DNA of 64,000 bases from positions 124,001 to 188,000 of IMG/VR virus record IMGVR_UViG_3300037116_000299; one strand, given 5' to 3'. The position numbers and the translations under genes are program-made. Source of the stretch: a virus. Positions 46,705 to 55,629 of the stretch are shown piece after piece. The notes under the pieces are model-generated. The model was given only the letters and a program-made list of their open reading frames with translations, searched no databases and had not been told where the DNA came from. How positions within the stretch are numbered: position 1 is the stretch's first letter; each line of letters begins with the position of its first letter.

Positions 46705-48222
46705 ATGGCCATTGCAACGATCCGATTCAAAGTCGTCAATCACGGCAACTTCCTTCCCGTTCAGGGAGCAACCGTGTCCAGTGGCGGCGCGTCCGCATCC
46801 ACGGCGAGCGACGGCACGACAACCCTGAAGGTGACCATCGGCTTGACCAACCAGTTCACGGTGGCGGCCCCTACCTATCTGACCAAGTCCGACTGGATCA
46901 CCTTTTCCGAGACCGACGTCAACACCCTCTATCTGGACCGCGATCCGAAGTATTTCGCCAACTGGACCAAGCTGGTTGACTCGAAGACCAACCAGCCGAT
47001 CGCCGGGGCGACGATCTACATCAACTCCAGCCGGGCCGGCACCTCGGATTCGACCGGCGCCGTGTGGGTCACCGGGCCTGTCGGCGCGGTATCCGTGCGC
47101 GTAACCGGCACCGGCTACGATTCCACCTTTCCTCAGACTGCGACCGGCCCCCAGGGATTCCCCGCACAACTCAGTGTGACGGCGACGCCGCCGTCGCCTC
47201 AGCACCTGACTCTGACGGCGGGCGCGGCTACTGCCGCAACCGCAGGCTGTACCCTGTTCTTCGCCACGGCAGCTGCCGGCGGCCCCGCTGCAGAACAGTT
47301 GACCTGCGCCAACGGGCAGGCCACGACAGCCAACACGTATCTCCCAGGTCAATACCTCGTCACTGCTTCCCAGACGGGTTATACCAGTTCGGACACGCCT
47401 CTCACCGTCACCGCGGGCGTCACCCAGTACGCGGTCCAGCCTCCAATCCTGGATGCGGCAGCTTCGAATGTAAAGGCAGGCGACGCTCAGAAGGTCCCCG
47501 CGAACGGAGGATCCGTCTCCGCCGGGCCGACAACCGCGTCAAGCGGGATTGCGACTCTGACCTCGACCCCTCCGGACTACGAGTGGATCTACCCGAACTC
47601 CCAGGATGGGAAGTATTTCACCGCCACCCAGGCGCGCATCTACGTGGGCAACCTCTTTATGGACGAGCTGGTGCAGATCCAGTTCACCTACCAGGGCAAC
47701 CGGATCCCCATCTACGGCTACAGTTCTGAACTGGCCGACGGCTTTGGAACCGGCAGGCGTTTGGTACAAGGCCAGCTCGCGCTTAACTTTGTCACTGAAG
47801 GCTACCTGTACACCGTCTTGAAAGAGTTCGCCAAGATGGCAAGCAACCGACCCGCGTCGGTGCAGGATGCCAACATCGCCGATCTGACAACCACCGTCCA
47901 GCAGTACCAGACCCTGGCTGCACAGAAGGACGATCAGACCGACCAGCTGCAGGCACTTTCCATCAAGATCCAGTCGCTGGCCGATTCACTTGGGCCCAGC
48001 GGACTCGATCTTTACACTGCGGGCCGGACCGTCTCGACGCAGAGTAAGTCGCCCCTCGCACTGTCCATCCCGTTCGACATCCGGTTTGAATTGACCGGCG
48101 CTGGTCGTACGGTAACGAAGATCATCCGGAATTGTCTGCTGACCGCGAACGATCAGGTCTATGACCAATCCGGCTCAACCTTGCTTGACGCCTATGGCTT
48201 CGTTGCACGAAGCCTGGACTAA
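46705..48222 (+). CDS. Tail protein with carboxypeptidase-regulatory/Ig-like repeats
   Basis: A 505-residue protein. Residues 10-290 contain at least three repeats of the carboxypeptidase-regulatory or PEGA type. Each has a pattern like PIAGATIYINSSRAGTSDSTGAV (near 93-115) and LPVQGATVSSGGASASTASDG (near 17-37). Residues 300-370 resemble the tube-like domain (ARIYVGNLFMDELVQIQF, later LNFVTEGYLYTVL). So surface Ig-like decoration is fused to a tail-core domain. The rest forms a helical segment and a final strand domain. Confidence 0.6.
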   Translation: MAIATIRFKVVNHGNFLPVQGATVSSGGASASTASDGTTTLKVTIGLTNQFTVAAPTYLTKSDWITFSETDVNTLYLDRDPKYFANWTKLVDSKTNQPIAGATIYINSSRAGTSDSTGAVWVTGPVGAVSVRVTGTGYDSTFPQTATGPQGFPAQLSVTATPPSPQHLTLTAGAATAATAGCTLFFATAAAGGPAAEQLTCANGQATTANTYLPGQYLVTASQTGYTSSDTPLTVTAGVTQYAVQPPILDAAASNVKAGDAQKVPANGGSVSAGPTTASSGIATLTSTPPDYEWIYPNSQDGKYFTATQARIYVGNLFMDELVQIQFTYQGNRIPIYGYSSELADGFGTGRRLVQGQLALNFVTEGYLYTVLKEFAKMASNRPASVQDANIADLTTTVQQYQTLAAQKDDQTDQLQALSIKIQSLADSLGPSGLDLYTAGRTVSTQSKSPLALSIPFDIRFELTGAGRTVTKIIRNCLLTANDQVYDQSGSTLLDAYGFVARSLD

Positions 48223-48233
48223 CAGGAGTTTCT

Positions 48234-48677
48234 ATGGCAGAACAGACCGCAGACCAGACCGCAGACCAGGGAGCCCCGATCACCCCTTTCGAGTTCCTCC
48301 AGGGTTTCGCCGGCGCGCCCAACCAAGCCGACATTGACAGTCTGAAGGCGCAAGCCCCAGGGGGACGCATCCGCCTCTTCCATTCCACCGACGCCAAGCG
48401 CGTGTACCTGATGCGCGGGATCTCCGCGATCGAACTGGTGCAGGTGCAGAACCTCATCCCCGCAGGCATCCACCCGGACAAACTGTCCGGAGTGATGCAG
48501 ACCACGGTTGCCATCAAATGTTGCGCGTGGACCAGCGAAACCGCCGACCACAAGCTCAGCGATCTGGCATTGCAGGCCGCCGGCGCGGGTCTCACCGGGA
48601 CGCTTCACGAGATCGTCTGCCAGCTCTCCGACTACATGGATCCGGCGACCATCGACCGCTGCAGCGCGGACCTGTAA
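48234..48677 (+). CDS. Putative tail assembly chaperone 1
   Basis: A 147-residue protein with CAGGAG before ATG. It lies, together with the next gene, between the tube genes and the giant tail gene, where phages encode tail assembly chaperones (lambda G/GT, T4-like 24/26). It is helical in its second half with three cysteines. A repeat (TADQTADQ) opens it. No slippery sequence was found at its end; the next gene has its own GTG. A -1 shift is thus not evident. Confidence 0.45.
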   Translation: MAEQTADQTADQGAPITPFEFLQGFAGAPNQADIDSLKAQAPGGRIRLFHSTDAKRVYLMRGISAIELVQVQNLIPAGIHPDKLSGVMQTTVAIKCCAWTSETADHKLSDLALQAAGAGLTGTLHEIVCQLSDYMDPATIDRCSADL

Positions 48678-48689
48678 GAGGAGGTCCTT

Positions 48690-49367
48690 GTGCAGGTATT
48701 TAGCGCTCAGTGGGCAAGCGGCCGCTACGCCAAGTGGCGGTCGCTGACCTGGGCAGAGTTCCGGCGGTTCGAAGATCGACTCCGTTACGAAAGCCCGATG
48801 CAGGTGTACGTCGACCTGTACCGGGCTGTCGTGATTCAGGGTCCTCCCTTGGAAGGCGATCCCATCTTCCAGGCCCCCGCGGGTCTGGTCGAGTTCGTCG
48901 CCCATTCGATGCTGGACTCCAATCCGTTCGGCGGCGAGTACACCTCCGTCAAGAACGCGATGGAGCAGAAGCGCACCGAGCTGAAGCAGAACTTCCTCTC
49001 CGCCAGCAAAGCCATCATCGCCGGGATCTTCCGCTACACCTTCGAGGAGATCGAGCAGTGGGATGCCGAGATGTTCTTTGAGCGCCTGGCTGCCGCCGAG
49101 TTTGTCTCCGGCCGCAAGGTAGAACCCGGCAATCCCAATCGCAAGGGCCGCCGCGGCCCCCAGAAGAAAGACTTGACCGCAGCACAGGAGCAAGTTGTCC
49201 AGCGTGTCGCGCAACGCGATCCGCGCATGCCGATGCCGGCCGAGGAATCCAGCTACGACCCCACCGCAAACTCAGAGGACGATCAGCCTCGTATGACCAA
49301 GCGACCCCTGACCCCTGCACAGGAGCAAGTCGCCGATCGGGTCCGCAAACAACGCATGGGAAGGTAG
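48690..49367 (+). CDS. Putative tail assembly chaperone 2
   Basis: A 225-residue protein with GTG start after AGGAGG. The first 130 residues are helical and rich in Phe, Trp and Tyr (YAKWRSLTWAEFRRFEDRLRYE). The C-terminal part has two near-repeats, LTAAQEQVVQRVAQRDPR and LTPAQEQVADRVRKQR, that may be short docking helices. It ends three bases before the giant tail gene. The role follows from position only. Confidence 0.45.
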   Translation: MQVFSAQWASGRYAKWRSLTWAEFRRFEDRLRYESPMQVYVDLYRAVVIQGPPLEGDPIFQAPAGLVEFVAHSMLDSNPFGGEYTSVKNAMEQKRTELKQNFLSASKAIIAGIFRYTFEEIEQWDAEMFFERLAAAEFVSGRKVEPGNPNRKGRRGPQKKDLTAAQEQVVQRVAQRDPRMPMPAEESSYDPTANSEDDQPRMTKRPLTPAQEQVADRVRKQRMGR

Positions 49368-49370
49368 TCC

Positions 49371-52300
49371 GTGCCCAATCCATTCATCGTATTCGATCTC
49401 GAGGCCAGCTCCTTCAACACGGGGCTGGCCAATTCGTTTCTGAATGGAGACGGCCGCGGCGCTGACTTGATTCAGGAGTTCGTCCGCACTAGTTCCGACC
49501 CTTCCCGTCTGCAACAGCATCCCCTCTTCCAAGCTCACCAGCGTTCCCAGATTCTGCAGGTCTACGCAACCGGCGGCGCCTTTCAAGGCGGCGACGAAGG
49601 ATGGGTACGTCCGTTCGACGAGATGCGCCGGTTCAACCGGCCGATCGGGAATTCACTCTACGATGAGAGCGACTTTGCCCTCCGTCATTCCCTGCTCTCG
49701 AAGGCACAGGGAGGCCGCAACTATGAAGCCCAGCGCGTCGAGCAACTGTACCAGGGAATCTCGGACTCGATCCGGTCCCATGGCAAGGCAGTCCTCGGTG
49801 GGCACAACATCGGGTCTTATGACTTGTGGAGGCTCGAGTACGCCACCTATCAGCACGACTCCCTGCGGAATCGCCGCGGGTGGCTGGCGGACCAGGTGCG
49901 CACGGGCCGTCTCATGTTGCGGGACAGCGACGCCGAACTGCTCGGAGCTGCCTCGGCGTTTGCCCGCCAGGATGCAGACTTTGCCGCCCATCACTTGAAG
50001 GGTGCGACCGACGTGGCTTCGGCCAAGTGGGTCTCCGGTCACAACCTGACCAACATCACCGAGGCAATGGGCTATCGCAACACCAATGCCCACAATGCCC
50101 TGGATGACACCCTCGGGAATGTGGCGTTCTTCGGGGACATCGATTCGGGGAAGGCCTTCACGCCGGAATCACTGCGTTCGATCTTCCCCCGCCAGGCTGC
50201 CGCTGCCACGCGCGAAGCCGCGCCGCTCCGGGCTACCGTGGCTGAAGCTGCAACGGAAGCGCGTTCTCTCTTCACCGGCGGAGAGAAGAAGTTCCTCATC
50301 GGCGCCGCCGTCGCCGCCGCCGCCGCCGCCGTAGGCTCTCTGATTGCGCACTCTACCCGCCGCGATCGCCAGACCCAAATCACAGGTCTTGGCGAGACCG
50401 GCATGGGCGCGCAGGGCCGCCACAGACTCACGGACTTCGGCTCTGGCTACCAGGGCCTCTCCACCTCCCCCAATCCCTTCCAGCTCGAGTCTGAGGCCGC
50501 CTACAACCCCCTGGTGCGCGCACTGGGTGTAGGCGTCACCGGCTCTGCGCTCTACGGCGCCCATCGCTACATGCTGGCGACGAGCCCGAACTATGCCAAG
50601 CGCCTCCACGGTGCTGCGCTCAAGTTCGAGCAGTATTCCCCCATGCACCTGGGGCGCACCTTCGCTGCCAGCGAACGGTTCTCGTCCTACCTGCCCAGCA
50701 AGCTGGTATTCACCCGCGGGATGCTGACCAATGACGACGGCACCCTCAATGAGGTGGGCCAGACCTTCGATCGTCAGTTCTCAGCAGCCGGACACAAGTT
50801 TGATTTCCTGAATGAGGTCACCGAAGACAATCCCCTGGTCTTCGAAGGCCGCCGCCGGGCGGGCTCCGGATCCCTGCAACTCCAGGGGCGCGGCATCGAC
50901 ATCGAGACCCGGTTCGTCCCCTCCGAGGGACGTCTGGCGGGAACCGCCGCGCGGCTTGACCAGGCGTTGGTCAACCATCCGATTCGCAGGTCGCAGGCTC
51001 AGAGTTCAGTCAAGCAGGCCTGGGGTGATTTCCAGGCAGTCCGCCGATCCCAGCGAATCTCGAATGCATCTCCCTGGTCTGAAGTCGCTAGTGCTGAAAA
51101 GCTGTATCGGCCTTTCTATACCCAGGGGCATGTCGCCGATCCTGCCGACGAGCTGTTCTCCCAGGCCCGCAATGCATGGACCCGTCTTCGGGTAGAGGGG
51201 CTCGAGGCGACCGAGCGTACCCAGAGACTCTTCGCGGAAGCAGGGTTCGGACTGAAGGCAGGTACCTGGAACAAAGCAGCTCATCTCCCCTTTGTCGGGG
51301 AAGGCGGCATGCTCAACCAGATGCTCACCAAGCGCGTCGCGCCTCTGGTGCTTGCAGCCACTGCGCTGGGCTGGCTGGACTATAAGCTGGGGCATCCAAG
51401 CAACAAGATCGTCGATCTTGGCCTGAAGGCCAATGTCCTGCGCGCCGACCTGACCGATATGGTCCCCGGCGCCCGCGGCGTCACTGACTTCTACGACAAG
51501 GTCACCCCGGGATCGCAGTACGGCCCGTTGGCGTTGCCCCTGGCCGGCGCTTTCTTTGGAGGTGTCTACCACTACGGCAAACTCCTCGGCGGCAAGTACG
51601 CCGATGAGGCAGCCAGGACCCTCGGGGCTCGTATCCTCCCTGAGATGAAGGGCCTGCGCAACTTCACCGCTAAGGGTGGCAAGTTGGTTTCCGTCGAAGG
51701 AGCTTCCGCTATCTGGAAGTCTCTCGGCGCGCCGGGCAAGGGCGCTGCCATCGGCCTGGCTGCCATGGCTCTGTTCGTGCCCGGCATGCTTGGGTCCCGT
51801 AAGAGCGGCGCCGATCTGCGCGACATCTACTCCGGCAGCGAACCGATTCCAATCAGGTCCGGCCGCTGGTGGGAAGTCGGCTCAACACCCTACGAAGGCG
51901 GACGCATCAAGGAGTGGCGTCCCCACTGGAGCGTGCTGCGCAAGAGTCATGCAGAAGACATCTCGCTCTACGGATCCGAGAAGGATAAGTGGAAGCACAA
52001 TCCCATCCTGCATCCGCTGAAGTATGCCCGCGATCCCTACTGGCTTGAGAAGCAGCATTACTACGATCGACCGTACCCGGTTGCGTCCCCGGCGTTCTCC
52101 AATGTTCCCTTGATCGGCCCGCTGCTCGCCGCGACCGTCGGCAAGTTGGTCAAACCGCCTGTGCGCATGCATGAAGAGAACTGGAATGGAGAGGATTACA
52201 CCCTCTACTCAACCCGTCTGGAACCGAAGGGCCCAGGCGCGGTCGCGCCGCCCCGTCCGGAAGACGAGTTCACCCTCAGACATGCCCTCAAGCAGGAAGT

Positions 52301-54401
52301 AGGTATCCTGGCCGAGTACACCGGACTCTACGGATTCATCGCCAGCAGCGCCTACCAGGCCATCTTCCCAGGTGTGAACCAGGGCAAGGACGTCTACTTC
52401 CAGGGCTCCCGTCAGATGGACAATTTCTCCCGCCGCTACTACGAGCGGGAGCTGGGCGCCGGCATCGCGCCGTCTCCCTCGATGAAGGAACACTTCGGAT
52501 ACACCGAGCCCTTCCGCCGATTTGTCCAGCGGGAAGACTTCTCTCCCCAGGCCAACCCACTGCGCAACCAGATGCCTGGCTGGCTGCCCGGAGCCGACTA
52601 CCTCACCAACTTCCAAATCGGCGATCCCTTCACCAAGGTCGACGAGGGCTATGCCCGCCTGCCTGGCGCCGGCTACGAGGCCCTGCATCCAGAGTTGAAG
52701 GGACTCAAGCCCGAAGACTACCCCGACATCAACAAGCTGGCCATCCTGGGTGACGTAGCCCCGTACTCGCGCGAGTACAACATCTTCCGTTCGAAGGTAG
52801 GCGCCGACTCCGCCGACAACACCGAGCTGCGCATCGAGTACGAGAAGATCCTCGACCGCGTCCGGCAGACCAGGGAGTCCGTCATCCGGATGGACGCTCG
52901 TCGCTTCACCGAGCCTGTCGCTGAGCTTGAAGGCACCGTCGAAACGGCGACGCCCGGCGGAGTCACCCTCAAGGAACACCCCGGACAACTCTTCCAGTTC
53001 TCGTCCGTGAGCATGAGTGCCGCCAGCATGTCGGCGAGCATTCTCGGCGAGCACAACAATCTGACCCGCGCGGAAGTTGCCGGACAGGTTGACGAGCGCC
53101 ATCAGAAACTGCAGGACTACCTGGCTGGGATGGTTGGATCCAAAGCCCACCTGACAGTCCCCGATGGAACACTCGGCCGGGCGGAGCGCGCACGAGCCGT
53201 CATCGAAGTCGATGGCAAGAACCTCAACCGGGAACTGATCGACCAGGGTTACGGCCAGTATCAAGAACGCCTGGGCGGAGCTGAAGCGCAGGAGATGTTC
53301 GGCGCCGCCGGCAAGACCATGGGCTCGATCGCTGAGGCCCTCGCCTTCCAGGGCGACTCCGGCCGGCTCAACCCGATGCGCTACATCCCCACACCAGGCC
53401 ACACCAAGGCCTGGCAGGAGCGCACGCCACTCGCCCAGTACATGACCAACGAGGTTGTTGGCACCCGCATGCGGCGGTGGGAACGGCCCATCCATGACTT
53501 CCTCATGCCTTACGCACGAGGCGCCTGGCAGCGGATGAGCGGTAAAGCTCTCATTCCTGAGGATGTACAGGTTCGGCGGGATCTGAACACCCTGGGCGAC
53601 ACCATGCAATATCTCCGCGGACTCAATGCGGAGACCTCGGGGACCTATACTAATAAGAAGCAGAGGACTTCTGTCGGGGCCAACCTGTTTGCCGCGTCGA
53701 CGTTTGTAGCTTCTACCCTTCCCGCCCGCGAATCCCATTACTTCCGCCAGTTCCTCAACGAGACGGATCCCGAGAAGCGGGCCTCGATTCTCGAAGTGGC
53801 TTCGACCGAGATGCAGCGCGCCCTTTCCGCGCAGTGGGTCGCTCAGGAAGCTCGCATTCAGGTAGCCAACGGCGAAGACCCTGGCCCGATCGGCGAAGGC
53901 GGCCGGCTCTACACCCAGGCCAACGTCGAGGACTACAAGAAAACCGACACCAGTCTGGACTACGGCAATTGGTTGCGATCCAAGGAGATCGCCGACTTCT
54001 TCTCCCGCACCGGGTTTGCTCTTCCCGAACAAGGATCAGCTGCATACGACGAAGCTTTGGATTATGAGGACGTCAAGCTGAAACTGATTCAACAGGAAGG
54101 GTACGACTCCCATGACTTCAACATCTTCGATGACCGGGCAGCCATGCTGTGGCGCAAGCCGTATGTGGATGGCGCTGTCCGCGAACTCACCAGTGGTGAC
54201 GATCGTTCCCCAGAACAGTTGCGGCGGGCGGTCGAACAGCTGATGACAGCCTCACACGACGCAAGATCGGATGTTCGAACTGCGGTACACGCAAGCCACA
54301 CGAATCGCGCGAGCATTCGAGTGGATGTATCTGTCGACGAGAGCGACGCACTGGTGAGAGACATTCGCCGCAACCCCGACAAGTATGCGCAGGAGACGTA
54401 A
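49371..54401 (+). CDS. Giant virion protein with N-terminal DnaQ-like exonuclease and C-terminal SNase-like segment
   Basis: A 1,676-residue protein. Residues 5-250 hold all DEDDh exonuclease sites: FDLEASS (D9, E11), GGHNIGSYD (D151) and AHNALDDTLGN (H241, D246). Residues 304-326 form a Gly/Ala membrane-like helix. Further hydrophobic stretches lie near 710-745 and 790-805. Residues about 1180-1310 look like a staphylococcal-nuclease fold: GTVETATPGGVTL, then RAERARAVIEVDGKNLNREL and IDQGYGQYQERLGG. The gene's place, directly after assembly chaperones, is that of the tape measure. The membrane segments and enzymes suggest a protein ejected into the host. Start GTG, AGGTAG upstream. Confidence 0.7.
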   Translation: MPNPFIVFDLEASSFNTGLANSFLNGDGRGADLIQEFVRTSSDPSRLQQHPLFQAHQRSQILQVYATGGAFQGGDEGWVRPFDEMRRFNRPIGNSLYDESDFALRHSLLSKAQGGRNYEAQRVEQLYQGISDSIRSHGKAVLGGHNIGSYDLWRLEYATYQHDSLRNRRGWLADQVRTGRLMLRDSDAELLGAASAFARQDADFAAHHLKGATDVASAKWVSGHNLTNITEAMGYRNTNAHNALDDTLGNVAFFGDIDSGKAFTPESLRSIFPRQAAAATREAAPLRATVAEAATEARSLFTGGEKKFLIGAAVAAAAAAVGSLIAHSTRRDRQTQITGLGETGMGAQGRHRLTDFGSGYQGLSTSPNPFQLESEAAYNPLVRALGVGVTGSALYGAHRYMLATSPNYAKRLHGAALKFEQYSPMHLGRTFAASERFSSYLPSKLVFTRGMLTNDDGTLNEVGQTFDRQFSAAGHKFDFLNEVTEDNPLVFEGRRRAGSGSLQLQGRGIDIETRFVPSEGRLAGTAARLDQALVNHPIRRSQAQSSVKQAWGDFQAVRRSQRISNASPWSEVASAEKLYRPFYTQGHVADPADELFSQARNAWTRLRVEGLEATERTQRLFAEAGFGLKAGTWNKAAHLPFVGEGGMLNQMLTKRVAPLVLAATALGWLDYKLGHPSNKIVDLGLKANVLRADLTDMVPGARGVTDFYDKVTPGSQYGPLALPLAGAFFGGVYHYGKLLGGKYADEAARTLGARILPEMKGLRNFTAKGGKLVSVEGASAIWKSLGAPGKGAAIGLAAMALFVPGMLGSRKSGADLRDIYSGSEPIPIRSGRWWEVGSTPYEGGRIKEWRPHWSVLRKSHAEDISLYGSEKDKWKHNPILHPLKYARDPYWLEKQHYYDRPYPVASPAFSNVPLIGPLLAATVGKLVKPPVRMHEENWNGEDYTLYSTRLEPKGPGAVAPPRPEDEFTLRHALKQEVGILAEYTGLYGFIASSAYQAIFPGVNQGKDVYFQGSRQMDNFSRRYYERELGAGIAPSPSMKEHFGYTEPFRRFVQREDFSPQANPLRNQMPGWLPGADYLTNFQIGDPFTKVDEGYARLPGAGYEALHPELKGLKPEDYPDINKLAILGDVAPYSREYNIFRSKVGADSADNTELRIEYEKILDRVRQTRESVIRMDARRFTEPVAELEGTVETATPGGVTLKEHPGQLFQFSSVSMSAASMSASILGEHNNLTRAEVAGQVDERHQKLQDYLAGMVGSKAHLTVPDGTLGRAERARAVIEVDGKNLNRELIDQGYGQYQERLGGAEAQEMFGAAGKTMGSIAEALAFQGDSGRLNPMRYIPTPGHTKAWQERTPLAQYMTNEVVGTRMRRWERPIHDFLMPYARGAWQRMSGKALIPEDVQVRRDLNTLGDTMQYLRGLNAETSGTYTNKKQRTSVGANLFAASTFVASTLPARESHYFRQFLNETDPEKRASILEVASTEMQRALSAQWVAQEARIQVANGEDPGPIGEGGRLYTQANVEDYKKTDTSLDYGNWLRSKEIADFFSRTGFALPEQGSAAYDEALDYEDVKLKLIQQEGYDSHDFNIFDDRAAMLWRKPYVDGAVRELTSGDDRSPEQLRRAVEQLMTASHDARSDVRTAVHASHTNRASIRVDVSVDESDALVRDIRRNPDKYAQET

Positions 54402-55471
54402 TGCAACCGCACAGCATCACCCTTGACCCCGAGCTGCACAGCGTTGATATCCGCGAGATTGAACGTCGCCTGAAAGAAAGGGTGGCTGGTCAAGATCCGG
54501 CCATTTCACAGTTGGTGGGCTTGCTCGAAACCTACTTTGCCGGCTACAACGACCCTAATGCTCCTGTGGGCGTGGTGCTTGCCCTGGGCCCGTCCGGGAC
54601 CGGCAAGACCAGTCTGATCGAAGCTCTGTGCGAGATACTCTACGACAACCCCAAGGCGCATGTTCGGATGAACTGCGCGGACTTCAAGGAGTCCCAACAG
54701 ACCCAGCGGATTGTCGGAGCGCCTCCGGGCTACATCGGTTTCAAGGACAAGTCGATCGAGACGTATTTGACCCAGGAGAATCTGGACCGCCATCACACGG
54801 CGAAGATGAAGCTCAGCGTCGTCCTGCTGGACGAGATCGAGGAAGCTCATAGCGCCCTCTATGACTACCTGCTGGCCGTATTCAATGACGGCGAAGGCAT
54901 GGTCAGCGGCAAGCTGGTCAACTTCCGCAACACCCTGTTTGTCATGACCTCGAACCTGGGGACCTCCACGAAGTCCAGCCTGCTTGGCTTTACGGCCGAC
55001 CAGGTCGCCGCCCATAACCACCAGAACGAAGCATCGATCCGCAAGGCAGTGCAGGAGCATTTCAAGTTCAAGTTCCTGAACCGCATCGACGAAACCATGA
55101 TCTTCGAGGCGCTGTCCAAAGAGACCATCGACCTGATCTTCGACATGCAGGTGTGCCAGATCCGCCGCAGGCTTCTGATCTCGAAGCAACCCGGTCCGCA
55201 GTACGTGTTCAAGATCCAGGACGATGCCCGCCAGGAGCTGGTCCGCCGCGGCTTTGACATCAAGTTTGGAGCCCGTCCCCTGAAGCGTGTCCTCCGCCGG
55301 GTCATTACCGACAAGCTGGCGGCTCTGATGCGCAGCGGCCAGGTGGAACACGGCGACCTGGTGGTGATCGATTACACCGGCATTCGCTTCATCTACGAGA
55401 AATACAACGGTGACGAAATCGGCCAGCTCTCGGACCCGCAATGGGCCGAGTTCAGCAGGATCATCGACTAG
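54401..55471 (+). CDS. Single-ring ClpB/ClpA-type AAA+ ATPase
   Basis: A 356-residue protein. It corresponds to a Clp second ATPase ring (D2) plus its C-terminal domain. Walker A is GPSGTGKT (G63-T70). Pore loop is GAPPGYIGF. Walker B is VVLLDEIEEAH. Sensor 1 is MTSN. The arginine finger lies in FKFLNRIDE. Sensor 2 is FGARPLKR. There is no N-domain and no D1 ring, and no clear IGL/F loop for ClpP docking, so it would unfold or remodel proteins without degrading them. The gene lies exactly between two giant virion genes (one-base overlap with the first). Assembly or remodelling of those proteins is the natural hypothesis. Confidence 0.8.
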   Translation: MQPHSITLDPELHSVDIREIERRLKERVAGQDPAISQLVGLLETYFAGYNDPNAPVGVVLALGPSGTGKTSLIEALCEILYDNPKAHVRMNCADFKESQQTQRIVGAPPGYIGFKDKSIETYLTQENLDRHHTAKMKLSVVLLDEIEEAHSALYDYLLAVFNDGEGMVSGKLVNFRNTLFVMTSNLGTSTKSSLLGFTADQVAAHNHQNEASIRKAVQEHFKFKFLNRIDETMIFEALSKETIDLIFDMQVCQIRRRLLISKQPGPQYVFKIQDDARQELVRRGFDIKFGARPLKRVLRRVITDKLAALMRSGQVEHGDLVVIDYTGIRFIYEKYNGDEIGQLSDPQWAEFSRIID

Positions 55472-55475
55472 ACCT

Positions 55476-55503
55476 TTGATAGATGCGGCGGAACAGCGAT
55501 GCT
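55476..55503 (+). promoter_or_regulatory. Class 1-like promoter (TTGATA, 16 bp, GATGCT)
   Basis: CTTTGATAG, with one change from CTTTGGTAG, precedes GATGCT by the standard 16 bases. GATGCT lies in a 7-bp hairpin GAACAGC with GCTGTTC. It would drive the giant gene at 55630 with a 127-base pyrimidine-rich leader. Confidence 0.5.
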
Positions 55504-55629
55504 GTTCTAGCCACCAAGGCTCCCACCGGGCGGACGAGTAACTCACCTGGACTTCCGCGATAGCACCCTGCCGTCCTCACCTGTGCTCCCCACCTCGCTC
55601 GGAAGCGTCCGCCCACCCCTCTCCCTCCC

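Noticed and set aside
48234-49367. Programmed frameshift between the two putative tail assembly chaperone genes
   Set aside because: The first gene ends before the second starts. The second has its own GTG with AGGAGG, and no slippery heptamer was seen near the end of the first.
53641-53660. CCTATACTAATAAG inside the giant exonuclease-bearing gene
   Set aside because: It differs from the class 2 box after TATACTA and lies in the middle of a coding region with no start nearby.
52209-54032. 607-codon minus-strand frame opposite the giant tail gene
   Set aside because: It lies entirely within a 1,676-codon gene with recognisable domains, lacks a ribosome binding site, and has an antisense-type composition.
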